NCBI RefSeq assembly: GCF_027922425.1 | Contig: NZ_BSFQ01000002.1 | Location: forward strand, 1-64,000 | Source: Pseudonocardia halophobica | GTDB taxonomy: Bacteria > Actinomycetota > Actinomycetes > Mycobacteriales > Pseudonocardiaceae | Direction of reading: 5' to 3' | Length of the DNA stretch: 64,000 nucleotides | Part shown: positions 24,697-32,803 of the stretch, piece after piece | Numbering within the stretch: position 1 is the first letter of the stretch | Layout of the letters: each line of letters opens with the position of its first letter | Notes under the pieces: generated by a model | Seen by the model: the letters and a program-made list of their open reading frames with translations, nothing else | Told to the model about the DNA's origin: nothing | The model's database searches: none | Translations under genes and position numbers: made by a program

Positions 24697-25340
24697 CGGA
24701 GCAGCCCTGCCATGTCCCGCACCGCCCGCGCCGTGCCGGCGACCGAGCCGGAGACCTTCGAACGTCCGCCCGCGCGGCGGGCGTACCGCACCGGTACCTC
24801 CTCGATCCGCCAGCCGGCCGCGCCCGCACGCAGCAGGAGCTCGAGCGGGTACCCGAACGCCCGGTCGACGATCCCGAGCCCGAGCAGCGCCGCGCGCCGG
24901 GCCACCCGGATCGGCGCGACGTCGTGCACCGGCACCCCGCGCCGGCGCAGCTCGGCCGCGATCAGCGCGTTGCCCACGCGGGCGTGCCAGGGCCAGCTGC
25001 CCGGCTCCGGTATCCGGCGGCCGACGGCGAGGTCCACCCGGCCCGCGGCGACGACCGCAGCCATCGGGGGCAGGACGTCGGCATCGAGCGACCCGTCGCC
25101 GTCGAGGACCGCGACGAGCTCGGCGCCGGCGTGCTCCAGCCCGGTGTGGACGGCGGCGCCGTAGCCGCGGCGATCCTCCACGACGACGCGGGCGCCGTGC
25201 GCCCGCGCCACCTGCGCGGTGCCGTCGGAGGAGCCGTTGTCGACGACGAGGACGGGCCACTCCGAAGGCAGTGCGGTCAGGACCCCGGGCAGCGCCTCGG
25301 CCTCGTCGAGGCAGGGCAGGACGATCTCGACTCGGTGCAC
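24693..25340 (-). CDS. Family 2 glycosyltransferase
   Basis: 215 residues. VEIVLPCLDEAEALPGVL and VLVVDNGSSDGTAQVARAHG are the nucleotide-sugar-binding opening, VAVLDGDGSLDADVLPPM holds the DxD motif and RAFGYPLELLLRAGAAGWRI is the usual downstream region. It resembles dolichol-phosphate-mannose-synthase-like enzymes without membrane helices. It starts the tightly coupled block GT2-TIGR04282-methyltransferase, 47 bases downstream of the epimerase gene. Confidence 0.87.
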   Translation of the reverse strand: MHRVEIVLPCLDEAEALPGVLTALPSEWPVLVVDNGSSDGTAQVARAHGARVVVEDRRGYGAAVHTGLEHAGAELVAVLDGDGSLDADVLPPMAAVVAAGRVDLAVGRRIPEPGSWPWHARVGNALIAAELRRRGVPVHDVAPIRVARRAALLGLGIVDRAFGYPLELLLRAGAAGWRIEEVPVRYARRAGGRSKVSGSVAGTARAVRDMAGLLR

Positions 25341-25387
25341 GTTCTGATCTTCGGTCCTGCAGCGTGTATCGGACCGGGTTCCGGTGC

Positions 25388-26464
25388 TTACCGATCGATG
25401 ACGGCCGGGCGTGAGAGAGACGCCGGCGCGCGCAGCGGGTCCGTCGCGAAGGCTGTCACCCCGTCGGTGAACGCGACCCGGGCCCGGAAGCCGAGCCGGT
25501 CGTGGGCGAATGCCGGATCAGCGACGACGTGTCGTACGTCCCCCGGCCGCCCGCCCCCGACGACCTGCGGCTCCGGGCCGCCCATTGCCATCGCCAGCGC
25601 CATGGCGAGCTCCCCGACCGTGCGCGGCTCACCGGAACAGACATTGGCGGCGGCGAACCCGTCGACCGGCGCGGTCAGCGCGGCCAGGTTCGCCGCCGCG
25701 ACGTCGGCGACGTGCACGAAGTCGCGTCGCTGCCGCCCGTCCTCGAGCACCCGCGGTGCCTCCCCGCGCTCCAGTGCGGAGCGGAACAGGGACGCCACGC
25801 CCGCGTACGGGGTGCCGAACGGCATCCGCGGCCCGTAGACGTTGTGGTACCGGAGCGACCAGACCGCACCACCGGTCTGCCGTGCCCACGCCGCCGCCAG
25901 GTGCTCCTGCGCCAGCTTCGTCGCGGCGTACGTGCTGCGCGGGTCCGGCGGGGCGCTCTCCGATACCAGGCCCGGCACGAGCTCGCGTCCGCAGGCCGGG
26001 CACCGCGGCTCGAAACGACCCGCGTCGAGATCGGCGACGGCGCGCGGACCGGGCCGGACGGTGCCGTGCACGGCGCAGTCATAGCGCCCCTCGCCATAGA
26101 CCACCATCGACCCCGCCAGCACCAGCCGGCCGATCCCGGCGCGATGCATCTCGGCCAGCAGCACGGCTGTACCGAGGTCGTTGTGCGCGGCGTAGTCCGG
26201 CGCGTCGGACGGGTCGACACCGTGCCCCACCATCGCAGACTGGTGGCACACAGCGTCCATCCCGGACAGCAGGGGGCGCAGCACCGCCGCGTCCCGGACG
26301 TCCCCGTGGACGAACCGGTGCGCCCGGATCCACGGCGGCGCCTGCGCGGCGTGCGCCTGAGGCAGCAGGGCGTCGACCACGACGACCTGATGTCCCTCCG
26401 CGGCCAGCAGATCGGCGACGTGCGACCCGATGAACCCGGCACCGCCGGTGACGAGAACGCGCAC
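25388..26464 (-). CDS. NAD-dependent epimerase, dTDP-L-rhamnose 4-epimerase-like
   Basis: 358 residues if GTG 26464 is the start (GGAG just before it; the frame opens at 26512). RVLVTGGAGFIGSHVADLL is the NAD loop, VYGEGRYDC follows the catalytic Ser/Thr region and YAATKLAQEHLA has Tyr/Lys. Between them lies a Cys-rich insert, RCPACGRELVPGL, which I know from dTDP-L-rhamnose 4-epimerases. It probably interconverts deoxysugar nucleotides in the cytosol for the downstream transferases. A close UDP-sugar epimerase role cannot be excluded. Confidence 0.82.
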   Translation of the reverse strand: MRVLVTGGAGFIGSHVADLLAAEGHQVVVVDALLPQAHAAQAPPWIRAHRFVHGDVRDAAVLRPLLSGMDAVCHQSAMVGHGVDPSDAPDYAAHNDLGTAVLLAEMHRAGIGRLVLAGSMVVYGEGRYDCAVHGTVRPGPRAVADLDAGRFEPRCPACGRELVPGLVSESAPPDPRSTYAATKLAQEHLAAAWARQTGGAVWSLRYHNVYGPRMPFGTPYAGVASLFRSALERGEAPRVLEDGRQRRDFVHVADVAAANLAALTAPVDGFAAANVCSGEPRTVGELAMALAMAMGGPEPQVVGGGRPGDVRHVVADPAFAHDRLGFRARVAFTDGVTAFATDPLRAPASLSRPAVIDR

Positions 26465-26606
26465 GATCTCCGACCGTAGAGTGCCGCCCGCGCCGCGGGT
26501 GCGTCTCGTCATCGCTCCGTAAGAAGCGCAGCTCTGGGCCCTCGTGAGGCGCCGGCTCCCGCCCTGGTGCCGGCTCGGCGGGCGTCGGAACCACCCGCGG
26601 ACGGCC

Positions 26607-27227
26607 TCACGCCTGCGGCTCCAGGGCGCGGCGGAGCATCCCGACCAGGGCGCCGATCGGCGGTGCCGCGGCGTCTGCGGGCGGCTGCGCCATCAGCCAC
26701 ATGTCCATTGCCCTGCCCATACCGAGTGCGACAGCGATCAGCAGGCTGGTCGGGAGGTCGGTGCGTACAGCGCCGGAGGACTGGCCGGCGACGAGGACGC
26801 GTTCGATCCAGGGCATGACCTCCCCCTCCAGCTCCTGCTGCGCCCGCTGCAGGGCGGGCTGGTCCGATGCCCTCAGCCAGGCCCGTACCAGCGACGCCAG
26901 CCGCGGGCAGGCTGTCAGCTGCGCGACGGAGTCCCGGTAGTAGCGCTCCACGGCTGACCAGAAGGCGTCCGGCCCGAGCTCGCCCGCCAGGCGAAGGGGC
27001 CCGATGTCGGCGAGCAGACGCTCGAACTCGACGTGCGCGACGTGTGCGAACAGGTCCTCCTTTCCGTCGAAGTAGTAGTACATCGAGCCCTTGGAGATGC
27101 CGGCGGCGGAGATGATGCGGTTGAGCGAGGCGTCGTGGAAGCCGTGGGCGGCGAACTCGTCGAGCGCGGCGCCCAGGATCGCCTGCTGTTGCGCCGGAGG
27201 AAGCCTGGCGAAGCGGGGGCGGACCAC
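26607..27227 (-). CDS. TetR/AcrR-family transcriptional regulator
   Basis: 206 residues from GTG 27227. ILGAALDEFAAHGFHDASLN and ISAAGISKGSMYYYFDGKED form the TetR helix-turn-helix; the C-terminal helices are of the TetR_C type with LIAVALGMGRAMDMWLM near the end. It starts 7 bases after the FAD monooxygenase stop, so it is cotranscribed with the gene it most likely represses. The 15-base palindrome upstream of that gene is its probable operator. Confidence 0.9.
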   Translation of the reverse strand: MVRPRFARLPPAQQQAILGAALDEFAAHGFHDASLNRIISAAGISKGSMYYYFDGKEDLFAHVAHVEFERLLADIGPLRLAGELGPDAFWSAVERYYRDSVAQLTACPRLASLVRAWLRASDQPALQRAQQELEGEVMPWIERVLVAGQSSGAVRTDLPTSLLIAVALGMGRAMDMWLMAQPPADAAAPPIGALVGMLRRALEPQA

Positions 27228-27234
27228 GGGCGCC

Positions 27235-28413
27235 TCAGGCAGCCGGCAGGGCGGGCAGCTCGACGCCGTCGCGCAGGCTGCGGCCCATGACGAGGTTCGG
27301 CACGTACGGGAGCCCCATCAGCCTCATCGCAGTGTTGCGCACCACCAACGCCGCCCGCGTCCGCGGCGCGAATGCCGAGCAGAGGCCCCTCGCTGCGTCC
27401 TGCTTGGATCGCAGCATCGGGCCGAGGCGCTCGTGGTAGCGGGCGAAGGCCCGGATGTGGTCGCCGTCCGCCTGGGCCAGTTCGGCGGCCAGGACGTAGG
27501 CCTCGATCATTGCCAGCGCGGAGCCCTGGCCGGCCAGGAACGACGGGCATGCCGCCGCGTCGCCCACCAGGGCGACCCGGCCCCGCGTCCAGGACGGCAT
27601 GCGGATCTGGCTCACCCGGTCGAAGTAGAACGTGCGTGCGGACCTCATCGCATCGAGGACCGCAGGTGTCTCCCACCCCGCGCCGGCGAGCCGGCGGTGC
27701 AGCAGCGCCTGCTGCTCGCGCGGGGAGTCCAGCGATGCGCCGCCCTCCTCGCGCAGGGAGATGCAGAACATCGTGATGTCGTCGCGCAGCGACACCCGTA
27801 GCAGCTGGAACCCGACGTCGGCGTGCATGACAGCGGTGAGCTCGTCGCGAGGGCGGTATCCGGCGACGTCGAACACGGCGACGACGATGCCGAGGTAGCG
27901 CTCGAACCGCTCCTGCGCGCCGAACGCCAGCTCGCGCACTCGGGAGTGCAGGCCGTCCGCGCCCACCACCAGGTCGAAGTCTCGTCGCGTCCCGCTCTCG
28001 AACCTCACGTGCACGGCTCCGCCATCGTCATCGATCGCGGCGACCGTGTCGCCGAACATCGTCTCGACGCATCCGTCCAATGCAGAGAAGGTGGCCGACG
28101 CCAGGTCGGAGCGGGCGATGGTGACGTAGCGGTCGCCGAGGCCCACGACCGCCTCGGCCGCGAACGAGGCGACCCGTCGACCGTGCCGGTCGACGGAGCG
28201 GACCTCGGTCAGACGGTAGCCCAGGCGGTGGAGCTCCGGGACGATGCCCATCCGCTCGGCGACGTCGAAGCCGGTACCCCAGAAGTCGACGAGGTAGCCG
28301 CCGCGACGTGGCTCCGGTGCCCGCTCGACGAGCGTGGGCTCGTGCCCCAGGTGTCGCAGCCAGTAGGCCAGCGTGGGCCCGGCGATCCCGGCACCACTGA
28401 TCAACACCCGCAT
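27235..28413 (-). CDS. FAD-dependent monooxygenase (PHBH/UbiH fold)
   Basis: 392 residues from ATG 28413, which has a GGGAGGT site; the longer frame to 28521 lacks one. RVLISGAGIAGPTLAYWLRH is the FAD ADP-loop, VVGADGLHSRVRELAF the DG motif and RVALVGDAAACPSFLAGQGS the GD motif near the flavin. Such enzymes hydroxylate aromatic substrates or inactivate tetracycline/rifamycin-like drugs. Operon with a TetR regulator suggests induction by the substrate, often a drug or aromatic compound. Confidence 0.88.
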   Translation of the reverse strand: MRVLISGAGIAGPTLAYWLRHLGHEPTLVERAPEPRRGGYLVDFWGTGFDVAERMGIVPELHRLGYRLTEVRSVDRHGRRVASFAAEAVVGLGDRYVTIARSDLASATFSALDGCVETMFGDTVAAIDDDGGAVHVRFESGTRRDFDLVVGADGLHSRVRELAFGAQERFERYLGIVVAVFDVAGYRPRDELTAVMHADVGFQLLRVSLRDDITMFCISLREEGGASLDSPREQQALLHRRLAGAGWETPAVLDAMRSARTFYFDRVSQIRMPSWTRGRVALVGDAAACPSFLAGQGSALAMIEAYVLAAELAQADGDHIRAFARYHERLGPMLRSKQDAARGLCSAFAPRTRAALVVRNTAMRLMGLPYVPNLVMGRSLRDGVELPALPAA

Positions 28414-28446
28414 GTCCGACCTCCCATCGCCTCCTGGACCGCCGGT

Positions 28447-28461
28447 TCGACTGCCAGTCGA
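28447..28461. promoter_or_regulatory. Palindromic operator upstream of the FAD monooxygenase
   Basis: TCGACTG-C-CAGTCGA is a perfect 7-base inverted repeat with a single central base, 34 bases before the monooxygenase start. A partial copy, GACTGCCAG, recurs at 28471-28479, 22 bases further upstream (two helix turns). This arrangement suits two TetR dimers binding cooperatively. Confidence 0.65.
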
Positions 28462-28479
28462 CTCGTAGCGGACTGCCAG

Positions 28480-28719
28480 AGGAGTTTCGGAACGAGCGTG
28501 CTCACCACCGCAGATCCTCATTTGCCGGCTGCGGCCCTCGGGGGGCGTCAGGAGCCGGTGCTGTCCGCGTCGTCCACTGCGCGGTCCACCTCGATGCCCG
28601 AGGCAGGCCTGTCCGGCTCGCCGGTCGACAGAGGCGCTCGCGACGCTCCGCGGGCCGGCCGGCTTCGGCCCACTCCGCGCTCAGCCACCCGCGGGCCAGG
28701 CTTTCGCCCGCGCACAAGT
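28480..28719. other. Non-coding stretch before the membrane-protein pseudogene
   Basis: No gene is supported. The frames here are uninterrupted only because of high GC content. The 5' part of the following degenerate membrane protein may extend into this stretch, but I cannot align it. Confidence 0.35.
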
Positions 28720-29150
28720 CGTCGGCGTTCGGCATCTCCATCGCGATCACCGGGTCCTTCGGCGTCGTCCAGACGCTCGTCGGGTCACCGGGCGTGCTCG
28801 TCGTGCTGTCCTGGGCGTGCTCGTGGTGCTGTCCTTCGCCGGGTCGGCGGCGACCGCGCTCGGGTGGGTGCAGGCGCTGGTGACCGCAGGCTTCCGGATC
28901 CGGGTGGGCGCGGTGCTGTCCGAGGTGGCCATGCTCGGCACGGCGCAGAACCTCGTGTCGGTCGCATTGTCGATCCTCGCTGCGGCCGGGGCCGCCGTCG
29001 TGCTGCGAGGCTGGGCGGCGTGGCCGGTGGGCGGGGCCGCGCCGGGCTCGTCTACCTGCTGGCCGAGACCGCGGAGATGGTGCTCGCCGAACTGCTGCAG
29101 CGGCGCCGCGGCGACCCGGAGGCCGAGGACACCAGCAGGACGGCTGACCG
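28720..29150 (+). pseudogene. Degenerate membrane protein with tandem-duplication frameshift
   Basis: Reads FGISIAITGSFGVVQTLVGS then GVLVVL, and after a 23-base tandem duplication continues in another frame with SFAGSAATALGWVQALVTAG and MLGTAQNLVSVALSILAAAG. Removing one repeat copy joins the two hydrophobic stretches in one frame. A second single-base shift near 29035 is needed to reach RAGLVYLLAETAEMVLAELL. The original was an integral membrane protein of about four helices; I do not recognise the family. The start is approximate. Confidence 0.55.
28790..28835 (+). repeat. 23-base tandem duplication
   Basis: Two adjacent copies (28790-28812 and 28813-28835) of a 23-base unit beginning GGGCGTGCTCGT, differing at one position (C or G at the 13th base). 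Since 23 is not a multiple of three, the duplication shifts the reading frame of the membrane protein that spans it. Confidence 0.85.
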
Positions 29151-29169
29151 GGACACCCTGCCGGGAGGG

Positions 29170-29505
29170 CTACCCGTCCGGGCCTCGTGCGCGCCGTTCG
29201 GCCACCAGCAGCAGGATCAGCGGGAGGCCGATCATGAGGGCGAGGATCAGCAGAAGCGCGGCCCAGTCGGCGGGCAGCAGCACGACGATCACCGCGAGGA
29301 CCGCCAGGACCTGGACGACGCGGTCGAAGGTCAGCCAGGCGGGCCACTCGCGGGGACCGCCGGACAGCTCGTCGGCCAGGCCGGGGTCATTGGCCTGCAG
29401 ATCACAGCCCAGGTCTGCGAGGAGGTGCTTCTCGTGGTCGGTCAGGGGCGGCCCCGGGTCGCGCCCCGGCGGCGGTGACGGTGGGGGCGGGAAGGCGCTC
29501 GGCAT
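29170..29505 (-). CDS. DUF3040-family small membrane protein
   Basis: 111 residues from ATG 29505. PPLTDHEKHLLADLGCDLQA and NDPGLADEL match the DUF3040 opening (LSEHEQRLLEQIE ... DP), followed by two helices, VVQVLAVLAVIVVLLPADW and ALLLILALMIGLPLILLLVA. The Pro-rich first 20 residues are unusual. The family is widespread in actinobacteria with unknown role. Neighbouring genes are mostly stress related. Confidence 0.75.
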   Translation of the reverse strand: MPSAFPPPPSPPPGRDPGPPLTDHEKHLLADLGCDLQANDPGLADELSGGPREWPAWLTFDRVVQVLAVLAVIVVLLPADWAALLLILALMIGLPLILLLVAERRARGPDG

Positions 29506-29744
29506 CGTGGCCTCCGGGCACTCGGGACTCGGGTCGGGATCGCCGGCTCCGTGTGGGGCGACCCCGGGACCCCGGCGTTCACCTGGGCGACGGGTCCCGG
29601 GGGCACCATGCGCGGCGACGGCGGCCGCTGGGGGAGGGAACGGCAACGCTGCTGTTCGGCTCCACCCACCGCAGAGCGTGCCCGAGTCCGGACGAATCGC
29701 ACCTTGCGGTCCCCTTGCGACATCCGCCCGGCTCCGACCGGCCG
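29506..29744. other. Intergenic stretch
   Basis: About 240 bases between two minus-strand genes. It should contain the promoter of the DUF3040 gene. I see no convincing hairpin, repeat or small gene. Confidence 0.3.
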
Positions 29745-29978
29745 TCAGGATCGGGCGAGGCGCGCCCCCGCCCGAACGCGCTGCCGGAGCCGTTCCCGGG
29801 CGAGGCGGTGCACGAGTTCGGGCAGGGCGCCTCCCGGAACCTCGCCGCGGAGGTCGCCCTCGGCCCGCCGTACCTCCGCCTGGACGAGGCCGGCCGGCAC
29901 GAGGTCGGCGAACTCCTCGGCCAGCGGGCCGCGGATCTGCTCACGCAGGGCGGTCGAGCCTCGGTTCTCGGTGGTCAT
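29745..29978 (-). CDS. Small helical protein, three-helix-bundle dimerisation type
   Basis: 77 residues from ATG 29978. The sequence LAEEFADLVPAGLVQAEVRR then GGALPELVHRLARERLRQRV resembles actinobacterial small proteins annotated with a three-helix bundle dimerisation domain, where a conserved (F/V)xPxLVxRxAR segment ends the fold. No signal peptide or metal site. Such genes often lie beside universal stress proteins, as here. The function is unknown. Confidence 0.5.
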   Translation of the reverse strand: MTTENRGSTALREQIRGPLAEEFADLVPAGLVQAEVRRAEGDLRGEVPGGALPELVHRLARERLRQRVRAGARLARS

Positions 29979-30137
29979 CGCACCTCTTCCTCCGTCCGGA
30001 CCGACCATCGGTGCACCCGCGCGGACACGGCACCGACGTCACCCTCGACGCTATCGACTCCGACGGGCGTTGTGCCGCAACGGAAGCTGTCGGTCGTCTT
30101 GCGGTCCGCGACGGAGTCGCGCCGGGCTCGGGTCCGG

Positions 30138-30731
30138 TCAGGACATCGGGGCGGAAGGCGAGTCGGGAAGGCGCGGTCGGCCTGACCGCGGCTTCGCCAG
30201 CAGCGTCAGCGCGCCGAGCACCGCTCCGAAGACGAGGTGCGCGGCTGCCTCGAAGGCCTGGTTGGTCCCGAGGAACGCCGAGAACCACGGGACCACCCTG
30301 AGGATCTGGAGGTCGACGACGTACACCGCGGCTCCGTAGAGGAGTCCGGCCCAGGCCAGCCAACCGGCCGAGCGACGACGCAGCGGAGCCAGCAGGGCTG
30401 CGAACACGAGCCCCAGCCCCGCGGCGACCACCAAGTGGACGAGCATCCCGACCCAGACGGTGGCCGAACCCGGAGGGGGCCCCTCCACGAGGGTGGCGAC
30501 GGTGCGGAAGGAAGTGAGGACGCCCCCTCCGCCGACCATCACGTACCAGGCCTGCAGGGCGATGAAGGCGACGCCGGCCAGGAAGCCGGACAGGAGGCCC
30601 CAGAGGACCCACCCGACGGCGCCCCGTCGGCGCTCGCCGCGTGTCCGGTCGGGCTGGTCCGAGACGCGCGTCGTGGCGCCGCTGTCGTCGCCGGACCGGT
30701 CGGATTCGTGACGGATGTGCTGTGCGGACAC
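30138..30731 (-). CDS. Four-helix membrane protein of unknown function
   Basis: About 197 residues from GTG 30731. After a hydrophilic charged N-terminus (~40 residues) come four hydrophobic segments: GWVLWGLLSGFLAGVAFIAL, VWVGMLVHLVVAAGLGLVFA, AGWLAWAGLLYGAAVYVVDL and AFEAAAHLVFGAVLGALTLL. The His in LVHLVV and AAHLVFG are placed as in some metal- or heme-binding membrane proteins, but no family is recognised. The start is uncertain. Confidence 0.55.
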   Translation of the reverse strand: MSAQHIRHESDRSGDDSGATTRVSDQPDRTRGERRRGAVGWVLWGLLSGFLAGVAFIALQAWYVMVGGGGVLTSFRTVATLVEGPPPGSATVWVGMLVHLVVAAGLGLVFAALLAPLRRRSAGWLAWAGLLYGAAVYVVDLQILRVVPWFSAFLGTNQAFEAAAHLVFGAVLGALTLLAKPRSGRPRLPDSPSAPMS

Positions 30732-30835
30732 GCTGCCGTCTACCCCTGTCGGCCCGTACCCGGCTCGGCCGCGACTGACGATCGCCTTCCGATGGCAGGC
30801 GGGCCCCGCCCCGGCGGGTGCGATTCCCGAACAGG

Positions 30836-32068
30836 TCAGTCCGGGTCGTCCCGGGAGCGCGCGGGGGACTGCCGGTCCGGCCCCGGGTCGGGGAGGTTGA
30901 ACGTCGGGGCGACGTCCTCCATGTCGAACGCCCGGGCGACGGGGACGTCGGTCGAGGAGTGCAGGACGATCGAGAGCGCGATGGTGACGACGACCAACGC
31001 GAAGACGGTTTCGCCCCCGGGGATGCCGGATTGCAGGACGATCAGCCCGTACACGACCGAGGCGAAGCCCTTCGGCCCGAACCAGGCGGCGGTGGCCCGT
31101 TCCCGCAACGGCATCTCGCTGCGCAGCAGCGAGAGCAGGACGGTCGCGGGCCGGATGAGCACGATCGCGAGCACGGCCGTGACCCAGCCGCCGAGGCCGG
31201 GGGCCGCCAGGCGGTCGGTCGTGATCAGGGTGCCGAAGACGAGCAGCGCCGCGAACTTGGCGATCTCGGACAGCAGGTCGCCGAAGCGCTCGTAGCGCTC
31301 CGCCGCCTGCGGGGAGAGGGTGGCGAGGGTGGAGCCCGCCGCGAACGCCGCGAGGTAGCTGTTGGCGTGCGTCAGGTCGCAGAGCGCGTAGAGGATCACG
31401 GCGACGGCCAGTGGGCCGAGCGGCTGCAGCCGCGCCTCCGCGCCGAGGAAGGGAAGGCGAAGGACCAGCGACACCACGACGGGGAGGAGGACACCGAGCG
31501 CGAGACCGCCGGCGAGCTCGGCGAGGATCAGGCCGAAGTGGGCCTGCTCGTGCTCGGCGAGTGCCAGGAAGATCAGCACGAAGGGGAGCGCGAGACCGTC
31601 GTTGACGCCGGACTCGATGTTCAGCAGCCGGCGCAGCCGGAGCGGCACCGCCTCCTTGCCCACCAACGCGGACGCGAAGACGGGGTCGGTGGGGGAGAGG
31701 ATCGCCCCCACGAGCAGCGCGGTGATCCAGTCGAGACCGGCGAGATAGTGGGCCGGGACCGCGACCAGCACCATGGTGAGCGGCATGCCCACACCGAGCG
31801 CCCGTCCCGACAGGCGCCAGCCTTCTCGGAGGGCCGGCAGGTTGGCGCGCTGGCCGTCGGTGAGCAGCACGGTGAACAGGGCCAGGTCGGCGAGCGTGCG
31901 GATGGCGCCGCCCTGCGGATCGAGGTCGATCAGGCCGAGGGCCGCCGGTCCGATGAGGACCCCGCCGACGAGGAACAGCAGCGCGGTGGACAGCACGGTC
32001 CGGGCCGCGAGACCCGACAACAGGACGCTGATCAGGAGCACCACGCCGAAGGCGAGTACGGGGATCAC
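30836..32068 (-). CDS. NhaP-type (CPA1) cation:proton antiporter
   Basis: 410 residues, 12-13 membrane helices. LSPTDPVFASALVGKEAVPL and LNIESGVNDGLALPFVLIFL contain the TDP and ND motifs whose Asp residues carry protons and Na+ or K+ in CPA1 antiporters. The soluble tail is short, about 20 residues. It exports Na+ or K+ in exchange for protons. It diverges from the universal stress protein gene at 32327; the 258-base region between holds an 11-base-period repeat. Confidence 0.9.
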   Translation of the reverse strand: MIPVLAFGVVLLISVLLSGLAARTVLSTALLFLVGGVLIGPAALGLIDLDPQGGAIRTLADLALFTVLLTDGQRANLPALREGWRLSGRALGVGMPLTMVLVAVPAHYLAGLDWITALLVGAILSPTDPVFASALVGKEAVPLRLRRLLNIESGVNDGLALPFVLIFLALAEHEQAHFGLILAELAGGLALGVLLPVVVSLVLRLPFLGAEARLQPLGPLAVAVILYALCDLTHANSYLAAFAAGSTLATLSPQAAERYERFGDLLSEIAKFAALLVFGTLITTDRLAAPGLGGWVTAVLAIVLIRPATVLLSLLRSEMPLRERATAAWFGPKGFASVVYGLIVLQSGIPGGETVFALVVVTIALSIVLHSSTDVPVARAFDMEDVAPTFNLPDPGPDRQSPARSRDDPD

Positions 32069-32192
32069 GGGCGGCCGTCCTCCTCGTCGCTGCTCGTTCG
32101 TGGCCGGTCGACCACCGTCCCCCGGGGTTGAAGGGCACGTGCCCGGGCGTGGTACCCGTCGAGGCCGATCGCGAACGTCATCCCGGGCTCGC

Positions 32193-32209
32193 GGAAGGTG
32201 CTCGCAAGG
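32193..32209 (+). promoter_or_regulatory. 11-base-period direct repeat (putative OmpR-type box)
   Basis: GGAAGG (32193-32198) and GCAAGG (32204-32209) are spaced exactly 11 bases start to start, in the divergent promoter of the antiporter and universal stress protein genes. The same unit, GCAAGG-N5-GCAAGG, recurs before the oxidase operon and the PucR gene. A CCTTAC on the opposite orientation follows at 32224-32229. Function inferred. Confidence 0.45.
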
Positions 32210-32326
32210 TTGGCTGCCGGTCTCCTTACGGTTCGCCCGTCCACCGATGGTCTCCGGGCGAGCCGGCTACACCCTTGGGGTAGCTGGAATGCCGGTACCG
32301 CCCGGGCGAGGGAGGAGGACGTGGAG

Positions 32327-32782
32327 ATGACGACGACAGTGGTCGTGGGGGTCGACAGCTCGGCCGAGTCGCAATCGGCGCTGAGGTGGGCAGCCTGCTA
32401 CGCGGAGCTGACCGGCGGGACCCTGCGGGCGGTGACCGCGTGGGAACCGGCGGTGCAGCCCGTCGGCCCGGGGCGGATCATGTCGCCGGCGACGGACCTC
32501 GTACCGCCCCAGGACCTCCACGAGGTGGCCGCCCGTCTGCTCGACGAGACGGTGAACGACACGCTCGGCCCGGACCATTCGCACCGGCTGGAGAAACACG
32601 TCATGCCTGGTGACCCGGCGGAGGTGCTGCTCGACCGGTCCGATGGTGCGGCGGTCCTGGTGCTCGGCAACGGGCATCACGGCGCCCTGGCCGGGGCCCT
32701 GCGCGGCTTGGGGGTCCTGCACTGCCTCCATCGTGCCGACTGTCCGGTGGTGCTGGTGCCCGCTGCGTCCGGGCCGGACTGA
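32327..32782 (+). CDS. Universal stress protein (UspA family)
   Basis: 151 residues, ATG 32327 with GGAG. TTVVVGVDSSAESQSALRWA is the UspA opening and AVLVLGNGHHGALAGALRGL followed by LHCLHRADCPVVLVP is the ATP-loop/G-x2-G-x9-G type ending. ATP-binding USPs modulate dormancy and hypoxia responses in actinobacteria. It is followed 21 bases later by a GH15 gene on the same strand. The box at 32193-32209 may regulate it. Confidence 0.88.
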   Translation: MTTTVVVGVDSSAESQSALRWAACYAELTGGTLRAVTAWEPAVQPVGPGRIMSPATDLVPPQDLHEVAARLLDETVNDTLGPDHSHRLEKHVMPGDPAEVLLDRSDGAAVLVLGNGHHGALAGALRGLGVLHCLHRADCPVVLVPAASGPD

Positions 32783-32803
32783 TCGGCACCAGGGAGGGGA
32801 GAG

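Noticed and set aside
25381-25396. CTTACCGA copy as a second site for the regulator at 21544
   Set aside because: It overlaps the 3' end of the epimerase coding sequence and lacks the partner arm, so it is probably chance.
32133-32144. GGGCACGTGCCC palindrome as an operator
   Set aside because: Perfect 12-base palindrome but short and GC-rich; such palindromes are expected by chance here, and it does not match any neighbour regulator.
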